Below, one piece after another: positions 49,697-58,247 of a stretch of DNA of 64,000 bases. The translations under genes were made by a program, and so were the position numbers. This stretch comes from Acinetobacter chinensis (GTDB taxonomy: Bacteria > Pseudomonadota > Gammaproteobacteria > Pseudomonadales > Moraxellaceae), in contig NZ_CP032134.1 in assembly GCF_002165375.2 (NCBI RefSeq), forward strand, positions 2,914,001 to 2,978,000, read 5' to 3'. The stretch's first letter is position 1, and each line of letters begins with the position of its first letter. The notes beneath the pieces were generated by a model that saw only the letters and a list, made by a program, of their open reading frames with translations, was not told where the DNA came from and ran no database searches.

Positions 49697-50677
49697 TTAA
49701 GCAAACTGGCGCAAGAAACGCACATCATTCTGGTAGAACATACGCAAGTCATTGATGCCATAACGCAACATCGCAAAACGTTCTACACCTAAACCAAAGG
49801 CAAAACCTTTATATTTTTCAGGATCAATACCCGCAGCCTGGAGGACGTTCGGATGAACCATACCGCAACCTAAAACTTCCAGCCATTTACCACGCTCATC
49901 CATAATGTCCACTTCCGCACTTGGCTCTGTGAATGGGAAATAAGATGGACGGAAACGGACTTTCAAATCTTTTTCAAAGAACTCATTGAGCAGATTCACC
50001 AGTAAACCTTTCAGTTCTGCAAAGCTGGTATTTTCAGCAACGTATAAGCCTTCGATTTGATGGAACATCGGTGAATGCGTCTGGTCAGAATCGCAACGGT
50101 ATACACGACCAGGACACACGATACGAATCGGTGGCTGAGTAGTTTCCATGGTACGGACCTGCACACCAGAAGTATGCGTACGCAGTAAATGATTCGCATC
50201 AAAATAGAAAGTGTCATGCATTGCACGCGCAGGATGGTGTCCTGGAATATTCAATGCTTCAAAGTTGTGATAGTCATCTTCAACTTCTGGACCTGTCGCA
50301 ACTGTAAATCCAGCCTTAGTAAAGAACTGACAGATGCGCTCCTGAACCTGAGTAACCGGATGGACACTACCCACCGTCTGACCGCGACCAGGCAAAGTAA
50401 TATCAATCGTTTCACTTGCAAGCTTCTGTTCCAGCGCTGCTTTTTGTAATTCTGTCTGACGTTCCGTCAGTGCAGCAGTAATGGCTTCACGGACGGCATG
50501 AATCTGTGCACCAAATTCCTTGCGCTGTTCAGCGTCCATTTTACCCAGTGATTTTGACTGTTCAGCAAGCTGGCTCTTCTTCCCCGTAAACTGCACCCGA
50601 ACCTGATCGAGTGTGGCAAGGTCTTGAGCTGCTGCAATTGCAGCGAGCGCTTCTTTGGTCAGGGCTTCCAGTGACAT
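49697..50677 (-). CDS. pheS: Phenylalanyl-tRNA synthetase subunit alpha
   Basis: The catalytic alpha subunit, class II. The 326-residue protein has an N-terminal coiled-coil arm (residues 1-90), then HPVTQVQERICQFF, motif 2 (RTHTSGVQVRTM...PIRIVCPGRVYR) and motif 3 (GLGVERFAMLRYGINDLR). The open frame could start at a TTG (50689), but the ATG at 50677 has a GAGAG site and gives the family start MSLEAL. Upstream is a possible attenuator (50719-50749). Confidence 0.95.
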   Translation of the reverse strand: MSLEALTKEALAAIAAAQDLATLDQVRVQFTGKKSQLAEQSKSLGKMDAEQRKEFGAQIHAVREAITAALTERQTELQKAALEQKLASETIDITLPGRGQTVGSVHPVTQVQERICQFFTKAGFTVATGPEVEDDYHNFEALNIPGHHPARAMHDTFYFDANHLLRTHTSGVQVRTMETTQPPIRIVCPGRVYRCDSDQTHSPMFHQIEGLYVAENTSFAELKGLLVNLLNEFFEKDLKVRFRPSYFPFTEPSAEVDIMDERGKWLEVLGCGMVHPNVLQAAGIDPEKYKGFAFGLGVERFAMLRYGINDLRMFYQNDVRFLRQFA

Positions 50678-50718
50678 AGTAACTCTCAAAGCAACAATGA
50701 TTAAAAAAATATAAAAAA

Positions 50719-50749
50719 CCCCATATTCTAACAGTTTTTACGCATGGGG
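50719..50749 (-). promoter_or_regulatory. Possible transcription attenuator upstream of pheS
   Basis: CCCCAT / ATGGGG arms enclose a 19-base loop and are followed on the minus strand by TTTTTTAT, 40 bases before pheS. A perfect TATAAT for minus-strand transcription lies at 50796-50791, so the hairpin would be in the leader. The stem is only 6 bp. No Phe-rich leader peptide is visible: the only short ATG frame before it (MYRKLHPHA) has no phenylalanine, so a pheM-type mechanism is not supported. Confidence 0.4.
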
Positions 50750-50778
50750 ATGAAGTTTCCTGTACATGAAAAATTAGA

Positions 50779-50807
50779 TTGGAAAGCTGAATTATAAAAA
50801 GTATAAG
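50779..50807 (+). promoter_or_regulatory. Promoter of the tail-anchored protein gene
   Basis: TTGGAA (50779-50784) and TATAAG (50802-50807) with 17 bases between them, 30 bases before the next ATG. It overlaps the TATAAT of the divergent pheS promoter. Confidence 0.55.
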
Positions 50808-50837
50808 ATAGCGATAATCATCCTGAGATCAATCACA

Positions 50838-51869
50838 ATGGCGCTCGATCAAATCTGGAAACAACAACTGACTTTAGTGACTTATGGCAATGAATTTCTG
50901 ACTCAGAATCTGAGCTTCCAGCGATGGCTGCAGCATTCCATTTTTAATCAGCACCTGATGCAGTTTCGGGACCTGTCCACTCAACACCTGCTGGCTCAGC
51001 ATTTTCAGATATGGCTGGAAGGATTAAAAAAACAGGGATGTTATCGGATCAGCCTCCATTGTTCTGCCATACTCAATGATGAGAAAAACCCGAATCCAAA
51101 CGTTGAGCTGTTGCCTGTCGCTCATTTTATTGTCAGCCATGAACAGAATAAAAAAACAGCATGGATTTTAGGTAAAGAGCTGCCTGAATGGTACAACGCA
51201 GACAATGATTATGAAATTCCTGAAAATCAGAAAGCAGCTGTACGGCATGAAGTGTTCTGGAAATTTGAACTGAACCCGAAACTTGCAAAAAGTATTGATA
51301 CTGACCTGCAACAACCGAACTGGGATGATATTCATCAATATACTGAAAGTGAACTGTTCCAGACCCGTTTTGCTGCTGATCTCAAAGCCCCACTGACACT
51401 GAATCAACCCTATGATGGTTTGACCGATACAGTCAGCAACACCCTGAATGAAACTGCTGAGCAGACACAGAATTTATCTCTGCTCCCTACAGATTATCAG
51501 GCTGATTTTGCTCATCAGTCACTGCACAGACTTGAAGCGCTTCAAAAACTGATTCAGCAAAAAATCAAGCATCCATATAATGACGAAGATGTGCCTTTAC
51601 AACCTGATGAGCAGTTAAATTTAAGACATTTTTCTCAGAAACTGGATGATCTGACAGCAAAATTTGTGGTTAAAGTAGCCAATCATTATAAAACAGCAAA
51701 ACTTACCCCTGTCGAAATCGCCAACCCGCTCGACGGTGCTCAGCCAAACATCAGGAAAAATATCAGCTCCCGTCCAGGCACTGAGCATAAATCTGCTAAA
51801 ACAGGGACATTTGCGCTTATTTTTATCACAGTTCTGATCTGTATTGCGGCTTATTATTTTGGACTCTAA
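50838..51869 (+). CDS. Hypothetical tail-anchored protein
   Basis: A 343-residue protein I do not recognise. Residues 1-315 are soluble, with a tryptophan- and aspartate-rich central part (WDDIHQYTESELFQTRF) and a helix-rich C-terminal region (LHRLEALQKLIQQKI). The last 20 residues (FALIFITVLICIAAYYFGL) form one membrane helix, so it looks tail-anchored with a cytoplasmic domain. It has its own promoter divergent from pheS and ends convergent with the kinase gene. Confidence 0.6.
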   Translation: MALDQIWKQQLTLVTYGNEFLTQNLSFQRWLQHSIFNQHLMQFRDLSTQHLLAQHFQIWLEGLKKQGCYRISLHCSAILNDEKNPNPNVELLPVAHFIVSHEQNKKTAWILGKELPEWYNADNDYEIPENQKAAVRHEVFWKFELNPKLAKSIDTDLQQPNWDDIHQYTESELFQTRFAADLKAPLTLNQPYDGLTDTVSNTLNETAEQTQNLSLLPTDYQADFAHQSLHRLEALQKLIQQKIKHPYNDEDVPLQPDEQLNLRHFSQKLDDLTAKFVVKVANHYKTAKLTPVEIANPLDGAQPNIRKNISSRPGTEHKSAKTGTFALIFITVLICIAAYYFGL

Positions 51870-51993
51870 AACGGTCTGATTTACAGTATGCATGGCACTC
51901 CGGCTATCCTGAATTCAGCAGATTCAGACCTTTGCACCAAAGGCTGTTCTGCTGACTGACTGTATTCTGCATAGCATGCATCCAACTGAGTTT

Positions 51994-52539
51994 TTAAATA
52001 TTTGCCAGATAGGTTTTCAGCATTTTTCGACTGGTCAAGCGTACAAAATGAAGATGTGCATACTGCGGATCTGTCATCATCTGCATGTATTTCACTCTGT
52101 TTTTCGAATGCGTTTTTATCATCCACAGCACAATGGAATCACGACTGAACATTCGCCTGAAACTTTCAGTATTGTCTGAATTTTTCCAGAACGGCTGCTG
52201 AGACATTGCACGACCGAAAGCACGCCGAACAGACTGATATAAATTTAAGCTGAACGGTAAATCCAGCCAGATAATGGTATCCACTTCCTTCCATGTGATA
52301 TGCGTAGTCCGTGAATAATTTCCATCAATCACATACCCCTGATATTCAGGATCTGTATGTGCCTGCACAATGGCATCCTGAATTTTCTTAAAAAATACCG
52401 GATCAGGCGTTTCCTGCCAGTTATCCATCCACAACAGATCATCCAGTTCAATATATGCCAGATGCAACTTTTTGGACAATTGCCTGGCAAAGGTGGATTT
52501 TCCCGAGGCTGAAGTCCCAACAACATTGATATATTTCAT
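51994..52539 (-). CDS. P-loop nucleotide kinase (adenylate-kinase-like)
   Basis: A 181-residue small P-loop kinase. The Walker A sequence is GTSASGKST at residues 8-16; LDDLLWMDNWQETP and the YVIDGNYSR block fit AAA/adenylate-kinase-like proteins often annotated 'topology modulation protein'. An upstream in-frame ATG at 52575 would add 12 residues; I chose MKYINVVGTSASG as the start because the P-loop is normally within ten residues of the N-terminus. The substrate is unknown. Confidence 0.75.
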   Translation of the reverse strand: MKYINVVGTSASGKSTFARQLSKKLHLAYIELDDLLWMDNWQETPDPVFFKKIQDAIVQAHTDPEYQGYVIDGNYSRTTHITWKEVDTIIWLDLPFSLNLYQSVRRAFGRAMSQQPFWKNSDNTESFRRMFSRDSIVLWMIKTHSKNRVKYMQMMTDPQYAHLHFVRLTSRKMLKTYLANI

Positions 52540-52563
52540 AAATGCACTCAAAACTGACCAATA

Positions 52564-52589
52564 AAAAAGCAACATAGAACGTTGCTTTT
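52564..52589 (-). terminator. Terminator after the 65-residue gene
   Basis: AAAAGCAAC / GTTGCTTTT arms with a 7-base loop and a following T-run on the minus strand. It separates the small gene from the downstream P-loop kinase. Confidence 0.8.
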
Positions 52590-52602
52590 AAAGATCAGGA
52601 TC

Positions 52603-52800
52603 TCAATACAATGGCCTGATTCTCAGGCTGATTTTATGATCATCTGCATGCTGATTGATATAATGCTCTACCGCAATCACCTCACCTGTAATTTCTGCAT
52701 CTGCACCATACATGACTTTGATGCTTTCCCCTATTCGGGGTACAGAGTGAAGCTCCACTTCAATTGAACCCTGCTGAATACCCTCAATCTCAACACGCAT
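52603..52800 (-). CDS. Small hypothetical protein
   Basis: A 65-residue protein with no signal or membrane segment, alternating short strands (VEIEGIQQGSIEVELHS; ITGEVIAVEHYI; KISLRIRPLY), so likely a beta-barrel-like fold. I do not recognise the family. The start is taken at the ATG of MRVEIEG (52800); a TTG six bases upstream is possible. It is followed by a good terminator, which supports expression as a discrete unit. Confidence 0.55.
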   Translation of the reverse strand: MRVEIEGIQQGSIEVELHSVPRIGESIKVMYGADAEITGEVIAVEHYINQHADDHKISLRIRPLY

Positions 52801-52891
52801 GATCAAATACTCATCTGAAAGATATCTTTAATGTATTTGAACCTTGCCACCGCACCTATCGTATTCCTGTGCAGATTATGTAAAGACAGGT

Positions 52892-53269
52892 TTAATCATC
52901 ATATTCGAGTTCATCTTCATGGATATTAATATAGTCAGGCTGTGGGGTCTCACCAATTCTGACCGCCTTGATCGTGGCAAGATTCATAAGCCTGGCTTTG
53001 GCAATCCGATGCATGCCATCCATGACCCGACCTTCTGCACAGAGAATAACAGGATAGGATAAATCTGCGGCTTCAATCAGCTGTATATGTTCAATAATCT
53101 GCTGGGTTGTCGGATGTGTGTCAGGAAACCAGTACGCCTCATTCAGTTCCCTGATCCCGGTTAATGGAGTTTCAATGATCTGAAATTTCTGGCTTAACTC
53201 AACCAGACGATGCACATCCCAGATATGTGTATCTTCACCCACCTGACGGAAATGGTATTGTTTACGCAT
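52892..53269 (-). CDS. ParB/sulfiredoxin-like domain protein
   Basis: A 125-residue protein that consists only of a ParB/Srx-type domain. The signature GRVMDGMHRIAKA (residues 80-92) matches the DGxHR motif that binds and hydrolyses nucleotide in ParB- and sulfiredoxin-fold proteins. There is no DNA-binding helix-turn-helix, so it is not a chromosome-partition ParB. A C-terminal acidic tail (INIHEDELEYDD) follows. Function is unknown. It sits downstream of rplT's terminator, on the same strand. Confidence 0.7.
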   Translation of the reverse strand: MRKQYHFRQVGEDTHIWDVHRLVELSQKFQIIETPLTGIRELNEAYWFPDTHPTTQQIIEHIQLIEAADLSYPVILCAEGRVMDGMHRIAKARLMNLATIKAVRIGETPQPDYINIHEDELEYDD

Positions 53270-53323
53270 GAAACAGGCGCTTTATTCAAAAGAACATATA
53301 TTACATTTTACAAAAGTTCAGAC

Positions 53324-53355
53324 AAAAAAAGACCGCTGAAAAGCGGTCTTTTTTT
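53324..53355 (-). terminator. Terminator after rplT
   Basis: AAAAAAAGACCGCT / AGCGGTCTTTTTTT, a 14-bp perfect stem. It ends the rpmI-rplT transcript. Confidence 0.9.
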
Positions 53356-53371
53356 AATTATCCGGAGATAA

Positions 53372-53731
53372 TTAAGCAGCTAATGCGCCTTTAGCTTTTT
53401 CAGCTAAAGCTGCAAATGCAACTGCATCATGCATAGCGATGTCTGCAAGAACGCGACGGTCGATGATAACCTGAGCTTTTTTCAGACCATCGATCATGCG
53501 GCTGTAAGACAAACCGTTCTGACGAGCACCAGCATTGATACGTGCAATCCACAGAGCGCGGAATTGACGTTTTTTCTGACGACGGTCACGGTAAGCGTAT
53601 TGACCTGCTTTGATTACAGCCTGGAACGCTACACGATAAACACGTGAACGCGCGCCATAGTAACCTTTAGCACGAGCAAGAATTTTTTTATGACGACGAT
53701 GCGCCTGTACACCACGTTTTACACGAGCCAT
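53372..53731 (-). CDS. rplT: 50S ribosomal protein L20
   Basis: A 119-residue primary rRNA-binding protein, also the translational repressor of its own operon in E. coli. The sequence (MARVKRGVQAHRRHKKILARAK, LWIARINAGAR) is typical. It follows rpmI by 11 bases. Confidence 0.98.
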   Translation of the reverse strand: MARVKRGVQAHRRHKKILARAKGYYGARSRVYRVAFQAVIKAGQYAYRDRRQKKRQFRALWIARINAGARQNGLSYSRMIDGLKKAQVIIDRRVLADIAMHDAVAFAALAEKAKGALAA

Positions 53732-53742
53732 TTATAATCTCC

Positions 53743-53937
53743 TTAGATGTATGGGCACATACGGCGAACTGAAGCAACGTCACTTACGTGAACCATTACA
53801 CAGCCGCGTAACTGACGGATACGCTTAGCAGATTTTTTGGTCAAAATGTGGCGTTTGAACGCTTGTTTACGCTTGAAACCGTTAGCAGTCGCTTTGAAAC
53901 GTTTAGCTGCACCACGGCGAGTTTTTAACTTAGCCAT
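53743..53937 (-). CDS. rpmI: 50S ribosomal protein L35
   Basis: A 64-residue L35 protein ([20 protein letters not shown]...). The open frame is six codons longer, but the standard start is the ATG at 53937, with AGAGG upstream. It forms an operon with rplT; infC, normally directly upstream, is over 5 kb away. Confidence 0.97.
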
Positions 53938-54275
53938 AACAACCTCTTTAAACACCTGTTCGGAGCGTTCGCACCATTGCGAGGACGACCTGCAGGTAAG
54001 GGAGCGAGTATTCTAAAGTAAAACAGAACAAAACAAAAGCAATATGCGGACTATATTTCCAGTCTGCTGTCACTTTCAGACGAACCATCCTTTAACGTCT
54101 CTACACAATTTTTTATCTTTTTCTACACAAACTCTGTAGAGCTGATCAATCATCTGAAAAGAAAACAGTACAATCAGCAACTACAATACAAAGCTCATAA
54201 AAACCAGACTGATGTTCCTGTGAACAATTGCATAAAATACATATAATAATCATATCTTGATAAAACCGAGCCGAC
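53938..54275. other. Region between rpmI and the MFS gene
   Basis: A 338-base divergent gap. On the minus strand a small hairpin (TCGCAATGGTGCGA) and an ACCTGCAGGT palindrome lie within about 70 bases of rpmI, where an L20-type leader would be expected, but I cannot confirm one. The rest is AT-rich and has a CTCTACA / TGTAGAG inverted repeat near 54100-54140. No gene is seen. Confidence 0.4.
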
Positions 54276-55535
54276 ATGAACCCTGCTCAGGATGCATTTG
54301 CAGCCCTCCGTTACCGTGACTTTTCAATTGTTACACTGAACCAGTTCTGCCTGACTTTAGCTATTCTGATTCAGGAAATCATTGTTGCCTATTCACTTTA
54401 TCAGATCACCAAAGACCCACTGACACTTGGACTGATCGGGCTGGCAGAAGCTATTCCATTTATTGCCCTTTCCTTATGGGGCGGGTATTTTGCAGACAGA
54501 TTCAACAAACAGACCATTATGAAAATCTGTCTGTTTTTTTCTGTGCCTTTACCTTTGGTGCTGTGGTGGCTGTTTCATGCACACAGTCAGCGACTGATTG
54601 AACAAAATACACTTTCATGGGGCATCTATGCAGTGATTTTTGGTTTAGGGACAATCCGCGGATTCTACAACCCTTCTGCAACCTCACTTAAACCGTTTTT
54701 AATTCCGCGTGAACTGTATGCCAATGGTGCAACATGGACCACCATCGGCTGGCAAAGTGGCGTAATTTTAGGTCCAATGCTGGGTGGTTTCATGCTGGCA
54801 GGACTGGGGCGTGAAACCAGTCTGTTTTCAGTGTCAGCCTTGCTTCTTGTGTGTTTTATTCTGATCAATCTGTTAAAAAACCGTACTTTTCCTGTTATGG
54901 AAACTGATAATTTATGGAACAGCCTCGGAGAGGGTTTCCGGTTTATCATGAAAACCAAAATCGTCCTTTGGGCAATTTCCCTGGATCTGGTTTCAGTGCT
55001 GTTTGGCGGTGTGATTGCCTTACTGCCTATTTTTGCAGAAGATATTTTAAAAGTTGGTCCTGAAGGACTGGGATACTTACGTGCAGCCCCTTCCATTGGC
55101 GCACTCATTACCATGATTGCGCTGACCCGCTTCCCTCCAACACATCATGCATGGCGCAACATGCTGCTGGCAGTGGCAGGTTTCGGAGTTTTCACTCTGA
55201 TTTTCGCTTTCTCAGACCATATGTGGCTGTCCCTTATCGCTTTAGCCATGACAGGTGCATGTGACAGTATTTCAGTGGTGGTGCGTCAGACGATTCTGCA
55301 GATTTATCCGCCGGAAAATATGCGTGGTCGTGTTGCTGCAGTCAACGGCATGTTCGTGTCCAGCAGTAATGAACTTGGAGCATTTGAATCCGGGCTGGCA
55401 GCCCGATATATGGGAACGGTCTTTGCAACGGTATTTGGTGGCTGCATAACCCTTGTGGTGGTCGTGATCAGCTGGACAAAAACTCAGGATTTATTTGGAG
55501 TGGATATTACTAAAAGCGAAAACCCACAGAAATAA
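54276..55535 (+). CDS. MFS transporter (EntS/MFS_3 type)
   Basis: A 419-residue major-facilitator protein with about 11-12 membrane helices. The start AFAALRYRDFSIVTLNQF and the GGYFADRFNKQTIMK loop (GxxaDRxxRr motif) are typical of the MFS_3/EntS group, which exports enterobactin-like siderophores and other solutes. PENMRGRVAAVNGMF is a second conserved loop. No siderophore gene is adjacent, so the substrate cannot be inferred. Confidence 0.8.
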   Translation: MNPAQDAFAALRYRDFSIVTLNQFCLTLAILIQEIIVAYSLYQITKDPLTLGLIGLAEAIPFIALSLWGGYFADRFNKQTIMKICLFFSVPLPLVLWWLFHAHSQRLIEQNTLSWGIYAVIFGLGTIRGFYNPSATSLKPFLIPRELYANGATWTTIGWQSGVILGPMLGGFMLAGLGRETSLFSVSALLLVCFILINLLKNRTFPVMETDNLWNSLGEGFRFIMKTKIVLWAISLDLVSVLFGGVIALLPIFAEDILKVGPEGLGYLRAAPSIGALITMIALTRFPPTHHAWRNMLLAVAGFGVFTLIFAFSDHMWLSLIALAMTGACDSISVVVRQTILQIYPPENMRGRVAAVNGMFVSSSNELGAFESGLAARYMGTVFATVFGGCITLVVVVISWTKTQDLFGVDITKSENPQK

Positions 55536-55626
55536 AAATGCTTCAGCGCTTGCGGGGTTTTCCAAATCAGGAAATACTTCGCGCTGAACTTCAGATCTGC
55601 CTCATCACTCTGCCCAAGATATTTTT

Positions 55627-56358
55627 ATGAAACTACATTTCGCATTTCCACTGCTGCTCGCCCTCCCCCTCAGTTCAGCCATCAGTGCTGAGCCAAAAAA
55701 CTCACCACAGCTTTCTGTTCTGAAAAGTTCAGCTCAGTCACCGCATTTAACCACCCGTATTCAATGGAACCGCTTCCCTCGACCAGTATTTAAAAATGAA
55801 GATTTAAAAGATCAGAACCGTAATGCAATTATCCGTGTTTATGCTGATACAACAGGAAAAGTCACCAAAGCCACCGTACAGGAAAGTACGGGCCTGGAAA
55901 AACTGGATGAAATTCTGCTTACAGCAGTACGCTCGGCAACGGTTAAACCTTATATGGATGACGATAATGCATTGCCTGTGATTGGTTATCAGGTATTTAA
56001 CTTAAAAGTTGATCAGGATAATACTGAAATCTGTGATCTGACTTTTGACTCCAAAGTCTGGCTGGCACAACAGACTGATAAAAAAACGGCATTCCGTTAT
56101 CGCAGTCAGCCACAGCTGGAACTGAATTCCGAACTGCTCAACAAACATGACCGCACTGTAAAATTCAGCTTTAAAACCAACCGACATGGTCATGTCAAAT
56201 CAGTCAAAATCACGCAGGGATCAGGTGTCTATGCACTGGATCAGCAAGTAAAACAGACTGTTTCCACAGCTCAGGTCGATGTCCCTCGAAAGTTCTGGAT
56301 TTATAAAAAATCAAAACTGAAAGATGAAATCAGATTTTCATCCAGCAGCTGTCATTGA
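55627..56358 (+). CDS. Exported TonB-C domain protein
   Basis: A 243-residue protein with a cleavable signal peptide (ends SAISA) rather than the membrane anchor of true TonB. Residues 45-125 form one TonB C-terminal domain (RVYADTTGKVTKATVQESTG, LDEILLTAVRSATVKPY); residues 172-240 form a second, degenerate one (VKFSFKTNRHGHVKSVKITQ; ALDQQVKQTV). There is no Pro-rich spanning region, so classical energy transduction is unlikely. It follows the MFS gene by 91 bases. A decayed TonB-C fragment lies 200 bases downstream. Confidence 0.75.
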   Translation: MKLHFAFPLLLALPLSSAISAEPKNSPQLSVLKSSAQSPHLTTRIQWNRFPRPVFKNEDLKDQNRNAIIRVYADTTGKVTKATVQESTGLEKLDEILLTAVRSATVKPYMDDDNALPVIGYQVFNLKVDQDNTEICDLTFDSKVWLAQQTDKKTAFRYRSQPQLELNSELLNKHDRTVKFSFKTNRHGHVKSVKITQGSGVYALDQQVKQTVSTAQVDVPRKFWIYKKSKLKDEIRFSSSSCH

Positions 56359-56369
56359 AGTGATTCAAT

Positions 56370-56398
56370 GTGGAGATACCATCCGTTATCTCCACTTT
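56370..56398 (+). terminator. Terminator after the TonB-C gene
   Basis: GTGGAGATA / TATCTCCAC arms with an 8-base loop, 11 bases after the stop. The following T-run is short. Confidence 0.65.
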
Positions 56399-56553
56399 AC
56401 AATGATGAAACTTATAAAAACAGATTCACAATCAACCTACAGCTTTTGACTGTACAGATCGTCCTCAACTAAGTGTAGGCATCTCTGTGCTTCAGGGGAA
56501 AAACGCCATATCTCCTTTTCCAGGAAGCCCCAAATATACTGCCCTCAGAAAAT

Positions 56554-56631
56554 CCATATATTAAAAATATCAACATTACAGAAAGCTCAGTCATTTCTGA
56601 ACTGGATCATAAAGTCATCAATGCTGCATAA
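56554..56631 (+). pseudogene. Decayed TonB-C domain fragment
   Basis: An in-frame stretch PYIKNINITESSVISELDHK, then VINAA and a stop resembles the TonB-C signature VKNVxIxxSSGxxxLDxAVxxAL. No start codon or upstream domain is readable, and the rest of the gap (56399-56725) is non-coding. It looks like the remains of a paralogue of the gene at 55627. Confidence 0.4.
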
Positions 56632-56725
56632 GTGCTACGTATTTCTGTCAATCTATATGAATACTGACACCTGCAATCATTCATGCTGATGAATTTACGC
56701 ATGGATAAAGCAGGAATCCACCCGT

Positions 56726-57169
56726 CTAAACCAGACCTGCAAATATCAGATAAATCACAAGATACCGACCTGTTTTTGCAACACTGACCATAAAGAGAAA
56801 ACGTAGAAATTTTTCCCGCATCAATCCTGCAATCAGGGTGATCGGATCACCAATAACAGGCAGCCAGCTCAGTAAAAGCGACCAGTAGCCATATTTTGCA
56901 TAGGTCAACTGGGCACGCTGGAGCTGGTTCTCAGGAACAGGAAACCACTTTTTATTTTTATAATGTTCAATTTTATAACCCAGCCACCAGTTGACGCAGG
57001 AACCCATGATATTGCCCAGACTGGCAGTCAGCAGCAACAATAACACTGAGCTTTTTCCCTCCATTAACAAACCTGCCAGTACAGCCTCAGACTGTAAGGG
57101 TAATAAGGTAGCAGCTCCAAAAGCGGACAGAAAAAGGAGTAAATAAGCCATGACTTCAGTGCTGATCAC
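56726..57169 (-). CDS. yqaA: YqaA family membrane protein (DedA-related)
   Basis: A 147-residue membrane protein of the SNARE-associated/DedA superfamily. Typical features: ATLLPLQSEAVLAGLL at the N-terminus, then NIMGSCVNWWLGYKIEHY, and WLPVIGDPITLIAGLMR near the C-terminus, where the family has the GDP/R motif. DedA-type proteins are flippases or proton-coupled lipid transporters; the YqaA branch is uncharacterised. Its 5' end overlaps the 3' end of the next gene upstream by 14 bases. Confidence 0.85.
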   Translation of the reverse strand: MISTEVMAYLLLFLSAFGAATLLPLQSEAVLAGLLMEGKSSVLLLLLTASLGNIMGSCVNWWLGYKIEHYKNKKWFPVPENQLQRAQLTYAKYGYWSLLLSWLPVIGDPITLIAGLMREKFLRFLFMVSVAKTGRYLVIYLIFAGLV

Positions 57170-57587
57170 TGCCAGGAAAACGTCTCAGCATATAGATAAA
57201 GATGGAGTAAATAAATGGCAGACTGAAACAGCTCCAGTGTACAGCATCTGCTGTCAGCAACTGTTCATATACGCTCAGGTGATAACGACCTTCAGACACA
57301 GCATACCAGTCAATGCCGTTGTGCCAGGACAGATACTGTAAAAGTATCAGACTGCCTACAAGTAAGCCCACAGCAATAGTGGTATCTTTCCATAGCAGAT
57401 GAAGCCTGGACTGAAACCACGCAAATACTGTCGCAAAGATCAGTCCTGTCAGTGAATATAAAATCAGGCTCAACTGCCACAGCCGGTCAACAGAATAAGC
57501 CAGCTGCATGACAGCACTTATTCCTGCCAGCAACAGCATAGCCGTTATGGAAAGCAACCAATGCTGATCATAAGTGGTCTGTTTCAC
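57156..57587 (-). CDS. Hypothetical membrane protein upstream of yqaA
   Basis: A 143-residue protein with about four membrane helices (STAMLLLAGISAVMQLA-like first helix; last helix LPFIYSIFIYMLRRF). I do not recognise its family. It overlaps yqaA by 14 bases, which implies coupling and a shared membrane role. No soluble domain or catalytic motif is visible. Confidence 0.6.
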   Translation of the reverse strand: MKQTTYDQHWLLSITAMLLLAGISAVMQLAYSVDRLWQLSLILYSLTGLIFATVFAWFQSRLHLLWKDTTIAVGLLVGSLILLQYLSWHNGIDWYAVSEGRYHLSVYEQLLTADAVHWSCFSLPFIYSIFIYMLRRFPGSDQH

Positions 57588-57629
57588 TGTGCTCAGTTCC
57601 TGTAAAGCATCGTGACTGGCTTCTGTCTC

Positions 57630-58247
57630 TCAGACTTTAATGGATAATGCTTTCTGCACAGCAGGACGAGCAGTTAAACGCTCAACGTACTCTTTAACAT
57701 AAGGGTAATCATCAAGGTTTATCTGTTGCCATTCATGTCGCAGTATCCAGGGCAGGATTGCCATATCTGCTATTGAATATTCACCTGCGACATACTTCTG
57801 TCCAATCAGCTGTTTATTCAGCACCGCATACAGACGTTTCGTTTCCGTCACATAACGCTCTACAGCATAAGGAATCTGTTCTTTGGCAAATTTAGAAAAG
57901 TGATGATTCTGTCCGAGCATAGGACCAAAACCACCCATCTGCCACATGAGCCACTGCTCCACTTCAACACGTTCCTGCTCATCCTCAGGATAGTAAAGAC
58001 CTGTTTTGCGTCCCAGATACTGTAAAATTGCACCAGATTCAAAAACAGAAATCGGTTCTCCGCGTGGTCCAAGCTGATCCACAATGGCAGGAATTTTATT
58101 GTTTGGCGAAATACGTAAAAAGTCAGGCTGAAACTGATCATTTTCTAAAATATTGATCGGGAAAATCTGATAATCCAACCCCATTTCTTCAAGTGCGATG
58201 GTAATTTTATGACCATTGGGCGTTCCCCAGTAATACAGATCAATCAT
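57630..58247 (-). CDS. Glutathione S-transferase (Nu-class, YfcG-like)
   Basis: A 205-residue GST. The thioredoxin-fold domain begins MIDLYYWGTPNGHKITIALEE, where TPNG is the Nu-class active-site stretch; NNKIPAI (cis-Pro) and VFESGAILQYLG (glutathione contact) follow. The helical C-terminal domain has YSIADMAILPW. YfcG-type enzymes have disulfide-reductase activity with glutathione. It is separated by 43 bases from the small membrane gene downstream. Confidence 0.85.
   Translation of the reverse strand: MIDLYYWGTPNGHKITIALEEMGLDYQIFPINILENDQFQPDFLRISPNNKIPAIVDQLGPRGEPISVFESGAILQYLGRKTGLYYPEDEQERVEVEQWLMWQMGGFGPMLGQNHHFSKFAKEQIPYAVERYVTETKRLYAVLNKQLIGQKYVAGEYSIADMAILPWILRHEWQQINLDDYPYVKEYVERLTARPAVQKALSIKV

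Noticed and set aside
50750..50837. Phe-rich leader peptide (pheM-like) or T-box before pheS
   Set aside because: No phenylalanine run in any short ATG frame after the TATAAT and no T-box consensus seen.
51621..52126. Minus-strand frames around the end of the tail-anchored gene
   Set aside because: Antisense to the plus-strand gene or shadow of the kinase gene; no ribosome sites.
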